The notes: generated by a model from the sequence alone, not told the origin. Positions 1-10,897 are shown, numbered from the stretch's first letter. The stretch is DNA of 64,000 nt from Crocinitomicaceae bacterium (GCA_023957475.1 JAMLHA010000001.1:310001-374000); one strand, 5' to 3'. A program made the numbers and translations.

Positions 1-1035
<1,035 letters not shown>

Positions 1036-1057
1036 TTAATTTGTTAAAAGCAAAAAA

Positions 1058-1348
1058 ATGCAATTAGAAATCATAACACCGGAAGCGAATGTGTTTGCAG
1101 GAGATGCAAATGCAGTGCAATTACCGGGATTAGATGGCTTGTTTCAAGTATTAAATGGCCACGCTCCAATAATCTCTGCATTGAAAGAGGGAGTGGTTAA
1201 AGTAGATTTATCTGCAGGCTTTGAAGTAAACGAAAAAACAAGTGATCTAATTGTAAAAGATCCAAAGGATACTAAAATTATTCGTATTCCAATTAAAGGA
1301 GGAGTGGCAGAATTGATGAACAACAAATTGATCGTTCTTGCTGAATAA
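1058..1348 (+). CDS. atpC: F1F0 ATP synthase epsilon subunit (short form)
   Basis: This 96-residue protein has the beta-sandwich N-terminal domain of the F1 epsilon subunit (MQLEIITPEANVFAGDA at the start, LNGHAPIISALKEG in the middle). It lacks the C-terminal helical hairpin that makes many epsilon subunits 130-140 residues long, as is common in Bacteroidota. The missing hairpin means the usual ATPase-inhibiting conformation is probably absent (inference). It follows atpD by 22 bases and is closed by a strong terminator. Confidence 0.95.
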   Translation: MQLEIITPEANVFAGDANAVQLPGLDGLFQVLNGHAPIISALKEGVVKVDLSAGFEVNEKTSDLIVKDPKDTKIIRIPIKGGVAELMNNKLIVLAE

Positions 1349-1368
1349 CAAAATAATAGACTTTTTAT

Positions 1369-1403
1369 AAAGAGGGATGGGGGGAACCTAATCCCTCTTT
1401 TTT
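1369..1403 (+). terminator. Rho-independent terminator after atpDC
   Basis: The 10-base arms AAAGAGGGAT and ATCCCTCTTT are separated by a 12-base loop and followed by a T run. It lies 20 bases after the atpC stop. Confidence 0.85.
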
Positions 1404-1482
1404 GTTAAGGTATGTTAACCTTTATTAAAAAAATGTTCCATATAAGCAATACTTTCATTAAATTCGTCGTTTCGTTTTAAAA

Positions 1483-2232
1483 ATGATAGATAAAACACAA
1501 ATAAACTTGTTAAAAGTACCGCAACATATCGCCATCATCATGGATGGAAATGGGCGTTGGGCTAAGCAGCAAGGTGAGCAACGATTGTTTGGTCACAATG
1601 TTGGTGTTGAATCCGTTAGAGAAGTTTTGAAAGGAGCAAAAGAATTAGGTGTGAAATACTTGACATTATACACATTCTCTACAGAAAATTGGAATAGACC
1701 AAAAGAAGAAGTGGATGGTTTGATGGATTTGTTGGTCAAAACGATTGCCAGTGAAGTACAAGAATTACACGATTCCGGAGTGCGTTTGATGAGTATCGGC
1801 GATATTGATGGTTTGCCCATAAGTTGTGTCAACGAATTGAAATCAGCGCAAGAACAAACGAAAGAAAATAAAGATATTAACCTAGTGTTGGCGTTGAATT
1901 ACTCTGCGAAATGGGAAATTCTTAACGCTACAAAAAATATTGCTAAAGCAGTTTCCTCTGGAAAGCTTAAAGAAGAAAATATTACAGACGAATTGTTTTC
2001 AAGCTATTTAACAACAGCAGAAATACCAGACCCTGAATTATTGATACGTACTTCTGGAGAATCTCGTTTAAGTAATTTCTTATTGTGGCAGTGTGCTTAT
2101 ACGGAATTTTACTTCACAGAAGTGTTATGGCCAGATTTTAAAAAAGAACATTTATTCGAAGCAGTTCACAATTATCAAAATCGTGAAAGACGTTTTGGTA
2201 AGGTGTCTGAACAATTAAATACTAATATATGA
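1483..2232 (+). CDS. uppS: Isoprenyl transferase (undecaprenyl diphosphate synthase)
   Basis: This cis-prenyltransferase condenses farnesyl diphosphate with isopentenyl units to make undecaprenyl diphosphate, the lipid carrier for peptidoglycan and O-antigen. The hallmark IIMDGNGRW motif lies at residues 18-26, with the catalytic Asp at 21. The ENWNRP motif and the C-terminal RTSGESRLSNFLLWQ segment are both present. The length of 249 residues is normal. Its stop overlaps the bamA start (ATGA), so the two are translationally coupled in an envelope-biogenesis operon. Confidence 0.97.
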   Translation: MIDKTQINLLKVPQHIAIIMDGNGRWAKQQGEQRLFGHNVGVESVREVLKGAKELGVKYLTLYTFSTENWNRPKEEVDGLMDLLVKTIASEVQELHDSGVRLMSIGDIDGLPISCVNELKSAQEQTKENKDINLVLALNYSAKWEILNATKNIAKAVSSGKLKEENITDELFSSYLTTAEIPDPELLIRTSGESRLSNFLLWQCAYTEFYFTEVLWPDFKKEHLFEAVHNYQNRERRFGKVSEQLNTNI

Positions 2233-4856
2233 ATTTAAAACTCTTACTCTTTTTGATTTTATCCTTTGTGATGACGAGTGTTGTTAATGCTCAAATTCAT
2301 ATTGGTGGAGAAGAGGCAATCGTAGAAGATACTTTACAAAATAAAGAGCATACAACACCTGATGTGATTAATTTTGGAGGAATTGAACTAGATTATAACA
2401 ATCCAAGAGAATACATTATCGGGCCTATCAATGTGGAGGGTGCAGAAGGATATGATCCCAACGCTATTCGCTTAGTTGCGGGTTTGAGACAAGGACAAAA
2501 AATTGTTATTCCAGGTCAACAAATAGCTACTGCCATCAATAATTTATGGAAAGAGAATTTGTTTTCTGATATTCAAATTTTTGCAGATAAAGAAATTGCT
2601 GGAGTTATTTACTTAACTATTCAAGTAGCGCCACGACCTAAATTGTCTAAGTACAAATTTTCAGGTGTTAATAAACGCCAAGCCGATAAAATTAGAGAAA
2701 AAATAGACTTGTTTACTGGTAAAACCATTTCGGAAAACTTGGTGTATCAAACGAAGTCAAAAATCATGGGATACTTTAGAGAAGAAGGTTATTATGGCGC
2801 TAAAGTAACTATCAAACGCATCCCAGATGAAATCATGATGAACTCAGAAGTCTTCTTGATTGAATGTGATAGAGGAAAAAAGGTTCGCATTAAGAAAATA
2901 AATTTCTATGGCAATGAATCGGTAAAAGCAAGAAAATTGAGAAGAGCAATGAAAGATACCAAGCAACGCTCTATTCTTCGTATTTTTAAAGCGTCTAAGT
3001 TTACCGAATCTGCCTATGCTCGTGATAAAATTACCATGTTGAATAAATTTGGCGAAGTTGGTTTGAGAGATGCACGAATTGTTAAAGATTCGGTGTATAT
3101 GATTGACAACAAAAACCTGATGATTGACATTCATATTGATGAAGGTGAAAAATACTATTTTGGCGACATTTCTTGGATTGGAAACACAAAATTCCGTTCG
3201 TCTTATTTGGATACTATTTTGGGAATTAAACCAGGTGATATCTATAACAAACAATTGTTAGATGAACGCCTTAAAATGAGTCAAGATGGTCGAGATATTT
3301 CATCACTTTACATGGATAGAGGTTATTTATTTTTTGATGTTAATGCTGTAGAAACCGATTTTACGGATAACAAAATAAGTTACGAAATTCGCATCAGAGA
3401 AGGAAAAGAAGCACGTGTTGGAACAATTTCAATTCGTGGAAATACCAAAACAAATGACCATGTAATTTTACGTGAAATAAGAACGCGCCCAGGCGATTTA
3501 TTTAGTAGAAATGATATCATTCGTACACAACGTGAATTGGCGCAATTAGGCTATTTTAATGAGCAAGCATTTCAGGTTAATCCAATGCCAGACCCTCAAA
3601 AAGGAACAGTTGATATTGAATATGTGGTAGAAGAAAAATCTTCCGACCAAATTGAATTGTCTGGAGGTTATGGTGGGCGAAACTACGTAACCGATCGACC
3701 TATGATTATTGGTACATTGGGGTTGACTTTCAATAATTTCTCAGTTAGAAACATATTTAAAGGTGAAGCGTGGAAACCACTTCCATCTGGTGATGGGCAA
3801 CGTGTATCTCTTCGTGGACAAACCAATGGACGTTATTACCAATCGTATAACATCTCGTTTACAGAACCGTGGTTGGGAGGTAAAAAACCCAATTCATTAA
3901 CTTTTTATATTTCTCACACATCGTTGACCAATGGTTACTTGAAAAAGCGTAGTGAATATCAAGGTATTGGTATTACAAGTACTGGGTTGGCTTTGGGAAG
4001 ACGTAAAAAATGGCCAGATGATTACTTCTCAGAATCATTTGATTTGTCTTACCAATACTATGATTTGTATCGTTATGCCGAATTGTTCCCAGATTTGCAA
4101 GAGGGATATTCAAACGATATTGCATTCCAATATACTATTCAGCGTAATTCTATTAGCTCGCCGATTTATCCACAATCTGGTAGCACCATTTCATTGTCGG
4201 CAAAATCAACATTGCCTTATTCGTTATGGGAGAAAAGGGATTATGCTAACATGACACCGCAACAACGTTTCAAGTACTTGGAATACTTTAAAATTAAACT
4301 TGGATTGGAATGGTTCTTCCCACTAACCCACGATCAAAAATTGGTGTTGAGAACACGTGTGGGTATGGGGTATATGGGAATGTACAACAAAGCAAAAGGT
4401 TTATCACCATTTGAACGCTATTACTTAGGTGGTAGTGGAATCTCAGGAATGAACCAAATTGGTGGTCGTGAAGTAATTGCTGTTAGAGGGTATGATGATA
4501 ATAACTTGTCTTCATCTGCAGGAGATCCAATAGCATTAAAATACACGATGGAATTGCGTTATCCTATTTCGTTAAATCCTTCGGCAACATTCTTTGTATT
4601 GGCTTTTGCTGAAGCTGGAAATAGCTTCCCGAGCTTTAAACGATTTAACCCATTGGATGTGAAACGTTCTGTTGGTGCAGGTTTGCGGATTTTCTTACCA
4701 ATGTTTGGAATGTTGGGTATTGACTATGGTTTTGGATTTGATAAATTGAGTCCTTGGGCAACAGGATATGGAGGTCCGAGCGATCAATCTATCAAGCAAA
4801 AAGGTTATTTTGGTAAGTTAACGTTTACTATTGGTATGAATTTAGGAGAGTTATAA
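2229..4856 (+). CDS. bamA: Outer membrane protein assembly factor BamA
   Basis: BamA is the Omp85 core of the BAM complex that inserts beta-barrel proteins into the outer membrane. The 875-residue protein has a signal peptide (about residues 1-21, ending VVNA before Gln). Serial POTRA domains follow up to about residue 480 (for example the repeats near INFYGNESVKARKLRRAMK and ISIRGNTKTNDHVILREI). A C-terminal 16-strand barrel carries the L6-type VRGYDD motif near residue 757. The start overlaps the uppS stop. Two Skp-type chaperone genes follow, the classic arrangement for this pathway. Confidence 0.97.
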   Translation: MNLKLLLFLILSFVMTSVVNAQIHIGGEEAIVEDTLQNKEHTTPDVINFGGIELDYNNPREYIIGPINVEGAEGYDPNAIRLVAGLRQGQKIVIPGQQIATAINNLWKENLFSDIQIFADKEIAGVIYLTIQVAPRPKLSKYKFSGVNKRQADKIREKIDLFTGKTISENLVYQTKSKIMGYFREEGYYGAKVTIKRIPDEIMMNSEVFLIECDRGKKVRIKKINFYGNESVKARKLRRAMKDTKQRSILRIFKASKFTESAYARDKITMLNKFGEVGLRDARIVKDSVYMIDNKNLMIDIHIDEGEKYYFGDISWIGNTKFRSSYLDTILGIKPGDIYNKQLLDERLKMSQDGRDISSLYMDRGYLFFDVNAVETDFTDNKISYEIRIREGKEARVGTISIRGNTKTNDHVILREIRTRPGDLFSRNDIIRTQRELAQLGYFNEQAFQVNPMPDPQKGTVDIEYVVEEKSSDQIELSGGYGGRNYVTDRPMIIGTLGLTFNNFSVRNIFKGEAWKPLPSGDGQRVSLRGQTNGRYYQSYNISFTEPWLGGKKPNSLTFYISHTSLTNGYLKKRSEYQGIGITSTGLALGRRKKWPDDYFSESFDLSYQYYDLYRYAELFPDLQEGYSNDIAFQYTIQRNSISSPIYPQSGSTISLSAKSTLPYSLWEKRDYANMTPQQRFKYLEYFKIKLGLEWFFPLTHDQKLVLRTRVGMGYMGMYNKAKGLSPFERYYLGGSGISGMNQIGGREVIAVRGYDDNNLSSSAGDPIALKYTMELRYPISLNPSATFFVLAFAEAGNSFPSFKRFNPLDVKRSVGAGLRIFLPMFGMLGIDYGFGFDKLSPWATGYGGPSDQSIKQKGYFGKLTFTIGMNLGEL

Positions 4857-4915
4857 TAGCTATTTCACAATAAATTACGTTATTTGCACGTTGTAGTCAA
4901 CAAAATTAAAAAAGG

Positions 4916-5428
4916 ATGAAAACAGTAGTATTTTTAATGGCTTTAATTTTTGGCACGGGTTTTGCCACTGCACAAAAGTATGCATACATTGATTCGGATT
5001 ACATTCTAGATAAAGTACCTGAATACCATGATGCAAAAGAACAATTAAATAAATTAGCAGACCGTTGGACAAAAGAAATAGAAGAACGGTACGAAGTATT
5101 AAAAACAAAAAAAGATAACTTTGCACGCGAAGAAGTGCTTTTACCAAGCGAGGAAAAAGCAAAACGATTAGAAGAAATTCAAACTTTAGAATCTGACGCT
5201 ATGCAGATGCAACGACAACGTTTTGGAGTTGGTGGCGATTACTTTTCTAAAAGACAAGAGTTGATTAAGCCAATTCAAGATAAGGTGTATGATGCTATGC
5301 AAGTTGTTGCTTCTAGAAGAAATTATATCTTTGTCTTCGATAAAGCAAATCAAAGTAATTTGGTTTATGCTGATAGTAAGTCAGATATAAGTAATGAAGT
5401 GCTTCGAGAATTAAAAATTAAGGACTAA
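4916..5428 (+). CDS. Periplasmic Skp/OmpH-family chaperone, copy 1
   Basis: OmpH/Skp proteins are trimeric periplasmic holdases that escort unfolded outer membrane proteins to BAM. This 170-residue protein has a cleavable signal (about residues 1-19), then the conserved start of the mature domain (YAYIDSDYILDKVPEY). A long charged helical tentacle region follows (about 45-115), then a return to the beta body. It lies 59 bases after bamA and 18 bases before a second, divergent paralogue. The role is inferred from family and context. Confidence 0.93.
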   Translation: MKTVVFLMALIFGTGFATAQKYAYIDSDYILDKVPEYHDAKEQLNKLADRWTKEIEERYEVLKTKKDNFAREEVLLPSEEKAKRLEEIQTLESDAMQMQRQRFGVGGDYFSKRQELIKPIQDKVYDAMQVVASRRNYIFVFDKANQSNLVYADSKSDISNEVLRELKIKD

Positions 5429-5446
5429 AATTAAAAATTAACAGAC

Positions 5447-5953
5447 ATGAAAAAAATCTTAGTAGGATTATTGATGATGGTGAGCTTTGGAACAATGGCT
5501 CAAGTGAAAATTGGATTCGTTGATTCACAAAAATTATTGGATACAATGCCATCTAGAAAAGCAGCCCTAGAAAAATATAAGTCACATGAAAAAAGTTTAT
5601 CTGACGAATTTAACATATTGCGTGCTGACTTAGAAAAAGCGTATGCTGATTACCAAGCAAAACAAGGTGATTTGACACCAGTGTTGCGTGCGGCTGCTGA
5701 AAAGAAAATTATGGACAAAGAAAGAAGTTTGCAAGATCGTCAAGAAACGATTCAACAAGAATTGCAAGCTTACGGTGAAGAGTTAAATGTTCCAATTTTG
5801 GACAGGGTTCAAAAAGCAATTGGTGTGATTGCCGATAAACAAAAGTTATCAATGGTAGTGGATAAATCTTCTACATTGTATTTTGACCCTTCAATGGACA
5901 TTACATCTCAAGTAGTTGTAGAATTATTGAAATTGGAAAAAGAAGCTAAGTAA
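5447..5953 (+). CDS. Periplasmic Skp/OmpH-family chaperone, copy 2
   Basis: This is the second OmpH/Skp-type chaperone of the pair, 168 residues. It has a signal peptide ending at about residue 18 (GTMA before Gln). The mature part starts VKIGFVDSQKLLDTMP, followed by a coiled-coil arm of about 70 residues rich in Lys, Glu and Gln. It differs widely from copy 1, so the duplication is old. Tandem skp genes after bamA are common in Bacteroidota. The two products may form mixed trimers or serve different clients (inference). Confidence 0.93.
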   Translation: MKKILVGLLMMVSFGTMAQVKIGFVDSQKLLDTMPSRKAALEKYKSHEKSLSDEFNILRADLEKAYADYQAKQGDLTPVLRAAAEKKIMDKERSLQDRQETIQQELQAYGEELNVPILDRVQKAIGVIADKQKLSMVVDKSSTLYFDPSMDITSQVVVELLKLEKEAK

Positions 5954-5975
5954 TCTGCTTTAAACACATTCAATT

Positions 5976-6010
5976 AAGGGTGTCCGATTCAATTCGTGAT
6001 GCCTTTTTTT
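5976..6010 (+). terminator. Possible imperfect terminator after the bam/skp operon
   Basis: AAGG pairs with CCTT, with an inner CGA/TCG stem and internal mismatches, followed by eight T residues. The stem is weak. The position, 22 bases after the last skp gene, is right for a terminator. Confidence 0.35.
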
Positions 6011-6082
6011 TATGATCACAATGGTGGTGTAAAACAGATTAAGGTTTCTATAGTCAAAAAAACAGTGTAAATCAGCGTTTCA

Positions 6083-7195
6083 TCAATTGATTCCCAAGAC
6101 TTCTGCAACTTGCTTTGCAGCATTGTCCCATGTAAACAATGTAGAGCGCTCCAACCCAGCAGTTGCCAATTCGGTTAAACGTGTAGGGTTGCTATTGAGT
6201 TCGATCATTTTTTTTGCAATTTCGTCCACATCAAAAGGGTTGCAGTATTCGGCAGCATTGCCAGCTACTTCTGGGAGTGACGTAAGATTGCCTGATAAAA
6301 TTGGCGTACCACATCGCATTGCTTCGGCCAATGGTATGCCAAAACCCTCAAAATAAGGAATGTAGGTAAACAGCTTGGCACTTGCCATGATGAAAGCTAA
6401 TTCTTGCAATGGTAAATGTCCTGTAAAAATCACATCTGATTTGATGGAAGCATCAACCAATAAGTTAAACGACTCGTTGCGCCAGAGTGCTTCGCCTACA
6501 ATAACCAATTTCGTTGTTGATTGTGTTTGTCGCTTAAATTCATTGTATGCCTGAATTAAACGCTTGAGATTCTTGCGAGGATGGATGGAGCCAACAAATA
6601 AAAAATAGTCTTTGCCAGCTGTATATTTATCTCGAATCTTTTGTTGAACTTCGGCTTCAATTGGTTGATAAATTGGCGATGCACCATTCCAAATAACGGT
6701 AATTTTTTGTGGATCAATTTTATACGTGTTTACAATGTCTTCTTTAGAATAGTTGGAAACCGTTATTATTTTTGTTGCCTTTTGTGCAAATTTTGGAAAA
6801 TAATAGTCCAAATAGTTTAAAACAACTTTTGGTAAATCATTTTTGTTGTGTGCAAAGTTCAAATCGTGAATAGTTGCTACTTGTGGTGTATTTGTGCCGA
6901 GGCAAACATAACCATCGGGTGAGAAAAACAAATCAATTTTATGTTTTTTTAAAGCCCATTTTACAGCCCATTCAAACCATAAATAGAATAAAATAGGATG
7001 TCGTGCTGGTGGATACAACACTACCGGAGTTACATTCTTCGAAAAAATGAATTTTTTATCAAAGGGCCTATCAAAGAAAAAGTAAAATTCATGCTCCGGA
7101 TGATTTTCTGCCAATCGTTTGGCTAATTCGTATGTGTACCAACCAAAACCTTCCATTTTTGGAAGCAACATTCGGGTATTTATGGCAATTCTCAC
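6083..7195 (-). CDS. Glycosyltransferase family 4 protein
   Basis: This 370-residue GT-B fold glycosyltransferase probably transfers a nucleotide-activated sugar in envelope polysaccharide or glycan synthesis. The acceptor and donor cannot be told from the sequence. The N-terminal half starts MRIAINTRMLLPKMEG with a Gly-rich acceptor loop. The C-terminal half has the sugar-nucleotide site FVGSIHPRKNLKRLI and the family E-x7-E motif EGFGIPLAEAM followed by CGTPIL. It starts 1 base after the stop of the hydrolase gene upstream, so the two form an operon. It is not in a larger polysaccharide cluster. Confidence 0.92.
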   Translation of the reverse strand: MRIAINTRMLLPKMEGFGWYTYELAKRLAENHPEHEFYFFFDRPFDKKFIFSKNVTPVVLYPPARHPILFYLWFEWAVKWALKKHKIDLFFSPDGYVCLGTNTPQVATIHDLNFAHNKNDLPKVVLNYLDYYFPKFAQKATKIITVSNYSKEDIVNTYKIDPQKITVIWNGASPIYQPIEAEVQQKIRDKYTAGKDYFLFVGSIHPRKNLKRLIQAYNEFKRQTQSTTKLVIVGEALWRNESFNLLVDASIKSDVIFTGHLPLQELAFIMASAKLFTYIPYFEGFGIPLAEAMRCGTPILSGNLTSLPEVAGNAAEYCNPFDVDEIAKKMIELNSNPTRLTELATAGLERSTLFTWDNAAKQVAEVLGIN

Positions 7196-7196
7196 G

Positions 7197-7844
7197 CTAA
7201 AAATTCAAAATGTAATTGGATGTTTTTTCTCTACCTATAGTTGTTGCCGGACCATGACCGCAATAAACAACTGTGTTTTCAGGAAATTGAAACATGGTGT
7301 CAAAAATAGATTTTTTTAACGTTTCCAAGTCACCACCAGGTAAATCTACACGACCAAAACTGTCTTGAAACAATACGTCACCATTGATGACTAAATTGTT
7401 CTCTTTGTTGTAAAACACAACGTGACCAGGAGCGTGCCCAGGTGTGAAAAAAACCTCTAGTTGGATAGATTTAAACACCAAAGTATCACCATGATTCAGT
7501 AATTTAGTTGGCTGAGGTGAAATTTTGTAATTTGGAAAACCATAAACATGAGCGTAACTGGAAACAGCATTCAATGTTGGTAAATCTTCCTCATGCAAGT
7601 AGTAATCAACCTTGTATTTTTCAATTACATGACTGTTTCCCAGCACATGATCGATGTGGGCATGTGTGTTTAACAAAGCAAGTACGTTTAACTGATTTGC
7701 TTCAATAAATTCATCCAATTCGTTTTCTTCTTCTTTGTCGTAGCATCCAGGGTCGATGATTACGGCATCTCCATTATCAGCAAAGATCACGTAAGTGTTT
7801 TCTTGAAATGGATTGAATGTAAAAGCGTGTACATGTAATTTCAT
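7197..7844 (-). CDS. Metallo-beta-lactamase-fold hydrolase, glyoxalase II-like
   Basis: This 215-residue hydrolase has the full binuclear metal site of the family. It has HAHIDH at residues 61-66, the PGHAPGHV loop, NGDVLFQDSFGR with the bridging Asp, and a C-terminal CGHGPAT His. The size and motif set match the small glyoxalase II-like or YcbL-type proteins common in Bacteroidota, which act on thioesters. The substrate is not known. It is the first gene of a two-gene operon with the glycosyltransferase and diverges from purB. Confidence 0.92.
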   Translation of the reverse strand: MKLHVHAFTFNPFQENTYVIFADNGDAVIIDPGCYDKEEENELDEFIEANQLNVLALLNTHAHIDHVLGNSHVIEKYKVDYYLHEEDLPTLNAVSSYAHVYGFPNYKISPQPTKLLNHGDTLVFKSIQLEVFFTPGHAPGHVVFYNKENNLVINGDVLFQDSFGRVDLPGGDLETLKKSIFDTMFQFPENTVVYCGHGPATTIGREKTSNYILNF

Positions 7845-7900
7845 AGTGTAAAGTTAGTGGAATTTTTGGTATTTTAACTACTTTATATTTGAAACAATAG

Positions 7901-7931
7901 TTGATTATTCTTTATAATTTACTATCTTTGT
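7901..7931 (+). promoter_or_regulatory. Bacteroidota-type promoter for purB
   Basis: A TTG -33 element (7901-7903) lies 20 bases before the -7 element TATCTTTG (7924-7931), matching TAnnTTTG. The purB ATG is 49 bases downstream. Confidence 0.65.
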
Positions 7932-7979
7932 AGCTTATTTTTTGTACACAGATTAATTGATAAATAAACACATAATTGT

Positions 7980-9335
7980 ATGGAATTGAATAGTTTAACG
8001 GCTGTTTCGCCAATTGATGGTCGTTATCACGATAAGACAACAGAACTTCAACCTTATTTTTCAGAATTTGGATTGATAAAATACCGAGTAATTGTTGAAG
8101 TTGAATACCTTATAGCATTAGTAGAATCGGGTATTGAGCCTTTAAAAAACTTTCCTAGAACTGCTTTTCCAAAATTAAGAGAAGTCATTGCTAATTTTTC
8201 GGAGCAAGATGCACTTTGGATTAAAAATATTGAAAAAACAACCAATCACGATGTGAAGGCGGTAGAATATTTCTTAAAACACAAAATGGAAGAATTGGGC
8301 TTAGATGCTCATTTGGAATTTGTACATTTTGGTTTAACATCGCAAGACATTAACAATACTTCTATTCCACTTTCTTTAAAAGAAGCAGTGCAGCAACAAT
8401 ATTTACCGTTGTTGCAACAAATTGTGGATAAATTGAAAGTATTGAAAAATGAATGGAAAGACATTCCAATGTTGGCCAGAACGCACGGTCAACCTGCTTC
8501 ACCAACTCGTTTAGGGAAAGAAATTCAAGTGTTTGAAGAACGTATTGAACGTCAATTGGATTTGTTAAAACAAGTACCTTTTTCAGCAAAATTTGGTGGT
8601 GCAACAGGTAATTTTAATGCACATTTTGTTGCATTTCCTCAAACTGATTGGGTAAAATTTGCCAATAATTTTGTGGACAATGTTCTTGGCTTGAATCGTT
8701 CGCAAACTACCACACAAATTGAACATTACGATAATTTAGCAGCGCTTTTTGATACATTGAAACGTATCAATACCATTGTTTTGGATTTGGATAGAGATAT
8801 GTGGACATATATTTCAGAAGAATATTTCAAACAACGTTTAAAAGAAGGAGAAGTTGGTTCTTCTGCGATGCCACATAAAGTAAATCCGATAGATTTTGAA
8901 AATTCGGAAGGAAATATTGGCGTTGCAAATGCTTTGTTTGAACACTTGGCAATTAAATTACCTGTGTCAAGATTGCAACGCGATTTGACGGATTCAACAG
9001 TTTTGAGAACAATTGGTATGCCTTTTGCTCATACATTTATAGCATTTAAATCTACGTTGAAAGGTTTGGAAAAATTGTTGTTAAATGAACAAGCATTTTA
9101 CAATGATTTGGAAAACAATTGGGCAGTAGTGGCAGAAGCAATTCAAACGATTTTAAGAAGAGAAGGCTTTGAAAAACCGTATGAAGCGTTGAAAGGATTA
9201 ACAAGAAAAAATGAACACATAACAAAACAAACGGTTCATGATTTTGTTGATACGTTGGCTGTAAGTGATGCTTTAAAGAAGGAATTGAAACAAATTACTC
9301 CACATAATTATACAGGAATTCAATTAGTAAAATGA
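7980..9335 (+). CDS. purB: Adenylosuccinate lyase
   Basis: PurB performs two fumarate-releasing steps in purine synthesis (SAICAR to AICAR, and adenylosuccinate to AMP). The 451-residue protein carries the fumarase/aspartase superfamily signature GSSAMPHKVNP near residues 292-302. The upstream catalytic regions TSQDINNT and ARTHGQPASPTRLGKE are also present. It starts at SLTAVSPIDGRYHDKT, the usual N-terminus. Its stop overlaps the start of the next gene (ATGATG), so that secreted protein is probably cotranslated. Confidence 0.97.
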   Translation: MELNSLTAVSPIDGRYHDKTTELQPYFSEFGLIKYRVIVEVEYLIALVESGIEPLKNFPRTAFPKLREVIANFSEQDALWIKNIEKTTNHDVKAVEYFLKHKMEELGLDAHLEFVHFGLTSQDINNTSIPLSLKEAVQQQYLPLLQQIVDKLKVLKNEWKDIPMLARTHGQPASPTRLGKEIQVFEERIERQLDLLKQVPFSAKFGGATGNFNAHFVAFPQTDWVKFANNFVDNVLGLNRSQTTTQIEHYDNLAALFDTLKRINTIVLDLDRDMWTYISEEYFKQRLKEGEVGSSAMPHKVNPIDFENSEGNIGVANALFEHLAIKLPVSRLQRDLTDSTVLRTIGMPFAHTFIAFKSTLKGLEKLLLNEQAFYNDLENNWAVVAEAIQTILRREGFEKPYEALKGLTRKNEHITKQTVHDFVDTLAVSDALKKELKQITPHNYTGIQLVK

Positions 9336-10897
9336 TGTACCGTGTTTTAACCATATTATTTTTAATAGTTCATTACTTTCAAGTATCGGCTCAAAGAAAC
9401 CAATTGGTTTGGGGAGAAGTTGAAAGCAATGCCGGATTTTTAGTGGAGATGTTACCCCTTCAAGGGAAGGATTTCTATACGCTAAGATGGAAGGGCGGTA
9501 ATGCACTTGGTGGATATTATCTAACGAGTTATAGCTACTTAAATAAGGTTAAAACAAAACGAGTTTCGATTGCGGTTAACTACAACATTGCCAATTTTGA
9601 GGATGTGATCGTTGTGAATGGCCTTCCTTCTGTTGTTTTATCCAACATAAAAGGAGGTAGAGAACAAGTCTTTTTGCAACAATACGATGAGGATTTGGAG
9701 CAAAGAGGAGAGCCCATTATTATTGCTGATTATGATGTGAGAAAGGTAATGTCAAAAGCGCCAATTAAAATTATTCAATCAAAAGATAAAAAATATTTTG
9801 CTGTATTGTGGCAATTAGCTGGTGCTAAAAATGAACACGATATTTACGGTTATTTTATCTATGATAATAAGTTTAACTTGATTGATCAAGGAGAATATGA
9901 ATTGCCGTATGAATCACGTTATTCGCAGATAACTAGTCATATACTAAGCAATACAGGTGACTACTTTTTTGTCGTTAAAGAATTTGAGGCCAATCAAAAT
10001 AGAGGATTGAATCAAGCAAATATTATGTACAAGGCCATGCACATTACGCAAGCGAAAGCAGGAAAGCTCCAAACTTATACATTGCCTGTTCAGGGAAAAC
10101 GAATAGAAGCTATTTCGGTCAATATAGACGATAGTTCTTCGTATGTGATTACGGGCGTATATGGTGCAAATGAGTTAAAGGGTATTCAAGGAATTTTTTA
10201 CATGAAACTGGATTTTGATAAGCAGCAGATCATTAACCAAGGATTTTATGAAATTGATAAAGATTTTATAACTGAAGATTGGTCGCAACGAGAAATTGAA
10301 CATGCAGAGAAAAAAGAGTTGAAAGGAAAATACGAACGTTCTCTGTATGATTATAAGATGAGAGAAACCCAAATTCTTCCAGATGGAGGAATGGTTGGTA
10401 TCATGGAGCAAAGTTATTTTGTGGTGCATCCAATGTCAGATTACCGAGGTACTACCTATAGTTATACGTACTATTACAACGATATTATTGTATTTAAAAT
10501 CGGTAACAAAGGAACGTTTGATTGGGTGAATAAAGTTAAAAAGACGCAAGTTTCTACCAATGACGAAGGCTCGTTTAGTTCTTTTGCAAGTATTGTAGAT
10601 TCCAATTCTATTCGGTTAGTTTTTAACGACAATATTGAAAACTATGATGGATCGGGGAATTTCATGCCTGAAGCCAATTATTATACAAGCTTTAATATCC
10701 GTTACAATACAGTAGCTATTGCAGAAATCGACACCAAGGTTGGTACACAAAGTAGAACAATTTTATATACTGGAAAAGATGTAAAAACAATAGCCGTACC
10801 TAAATTGTTTAAAATTGACAACAATTCAAAAGAAATGCTGATTTATACCACAAACAAAGGTCGTGAGTTGTATGGTGTTTTGTCTGCTGGAGAATAA
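9332..10897 (+). CDS. Secreted protein of unknown function
   Basis: I do not recognise this 521-residue protein. It has a signal peptide (MMYRVLTILFLIVHYFQVSA before Gln). The mature body is rich in short beta-strand segments with aromatic residues and has no cysteines in obvious metal or disulphide motifs. Repeated strand-turn units suggest a beta-propeller-like fold (inference). A Lys/Glu-rich helical stretch lies near residues 310-345 (EIEHAEKKELKGKYERS). There is no T9SS sorting domain and no lipobox, so it is probably periplasmic. Its start overlaps the purB stop, but there is no evidence of a purine role. Confidence 0.75.
   Translation: MMYRVLTILFLIVHYFQVSAQRNQLVWGEVESNAGFLVEMLPLQGKDFYTLRWKGGNALGGYYLTSYSYLNKVKTKRVSIAVNYNIANFEDVIVVNGLPSVVLSNIKGGREQVFLQQYDEDLEQRGEPIIIADYDVRKVMSKAPIKIIQSKDKKYFAVLWQLAGAKNEHDIYGYFIYDNKFNLIDQGEYELPYESRYSQITSHILSNTGDYFFVVKEFEANQNRGLNQANIMYKAMHITQAKAGKLQTYTLPVQGKRIEAISVNIDDSSSYVITGVYGANELKGIQGIFYMKLDFDKQQIINQGFYEIDKDFITEDWSQREIEHAEKKELKGKYERSLYDYKMRETQILPDGGMVGIMEQSYFVVHPMSDYRGTTYSYTYYYNDIIVFKIGNKGTFDWVNKVKKTQVSTNDEGSFSSFASIVDSNSIRLVFNDNIENYDGSGNFMPEANYYTSFNIRYNTVAIAEIDTKVGTQSRTILYTGKDVKTIAVPKLFKIDNNSKEMLIYTTNKGRELYGVLSAGE

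Noticed and set aside
5447..5953. Second Skp gene as a recent duplication
   Set aside because: The two chaperones share the fold but little sequence, so the duplication is old and ordinary for this phylum.
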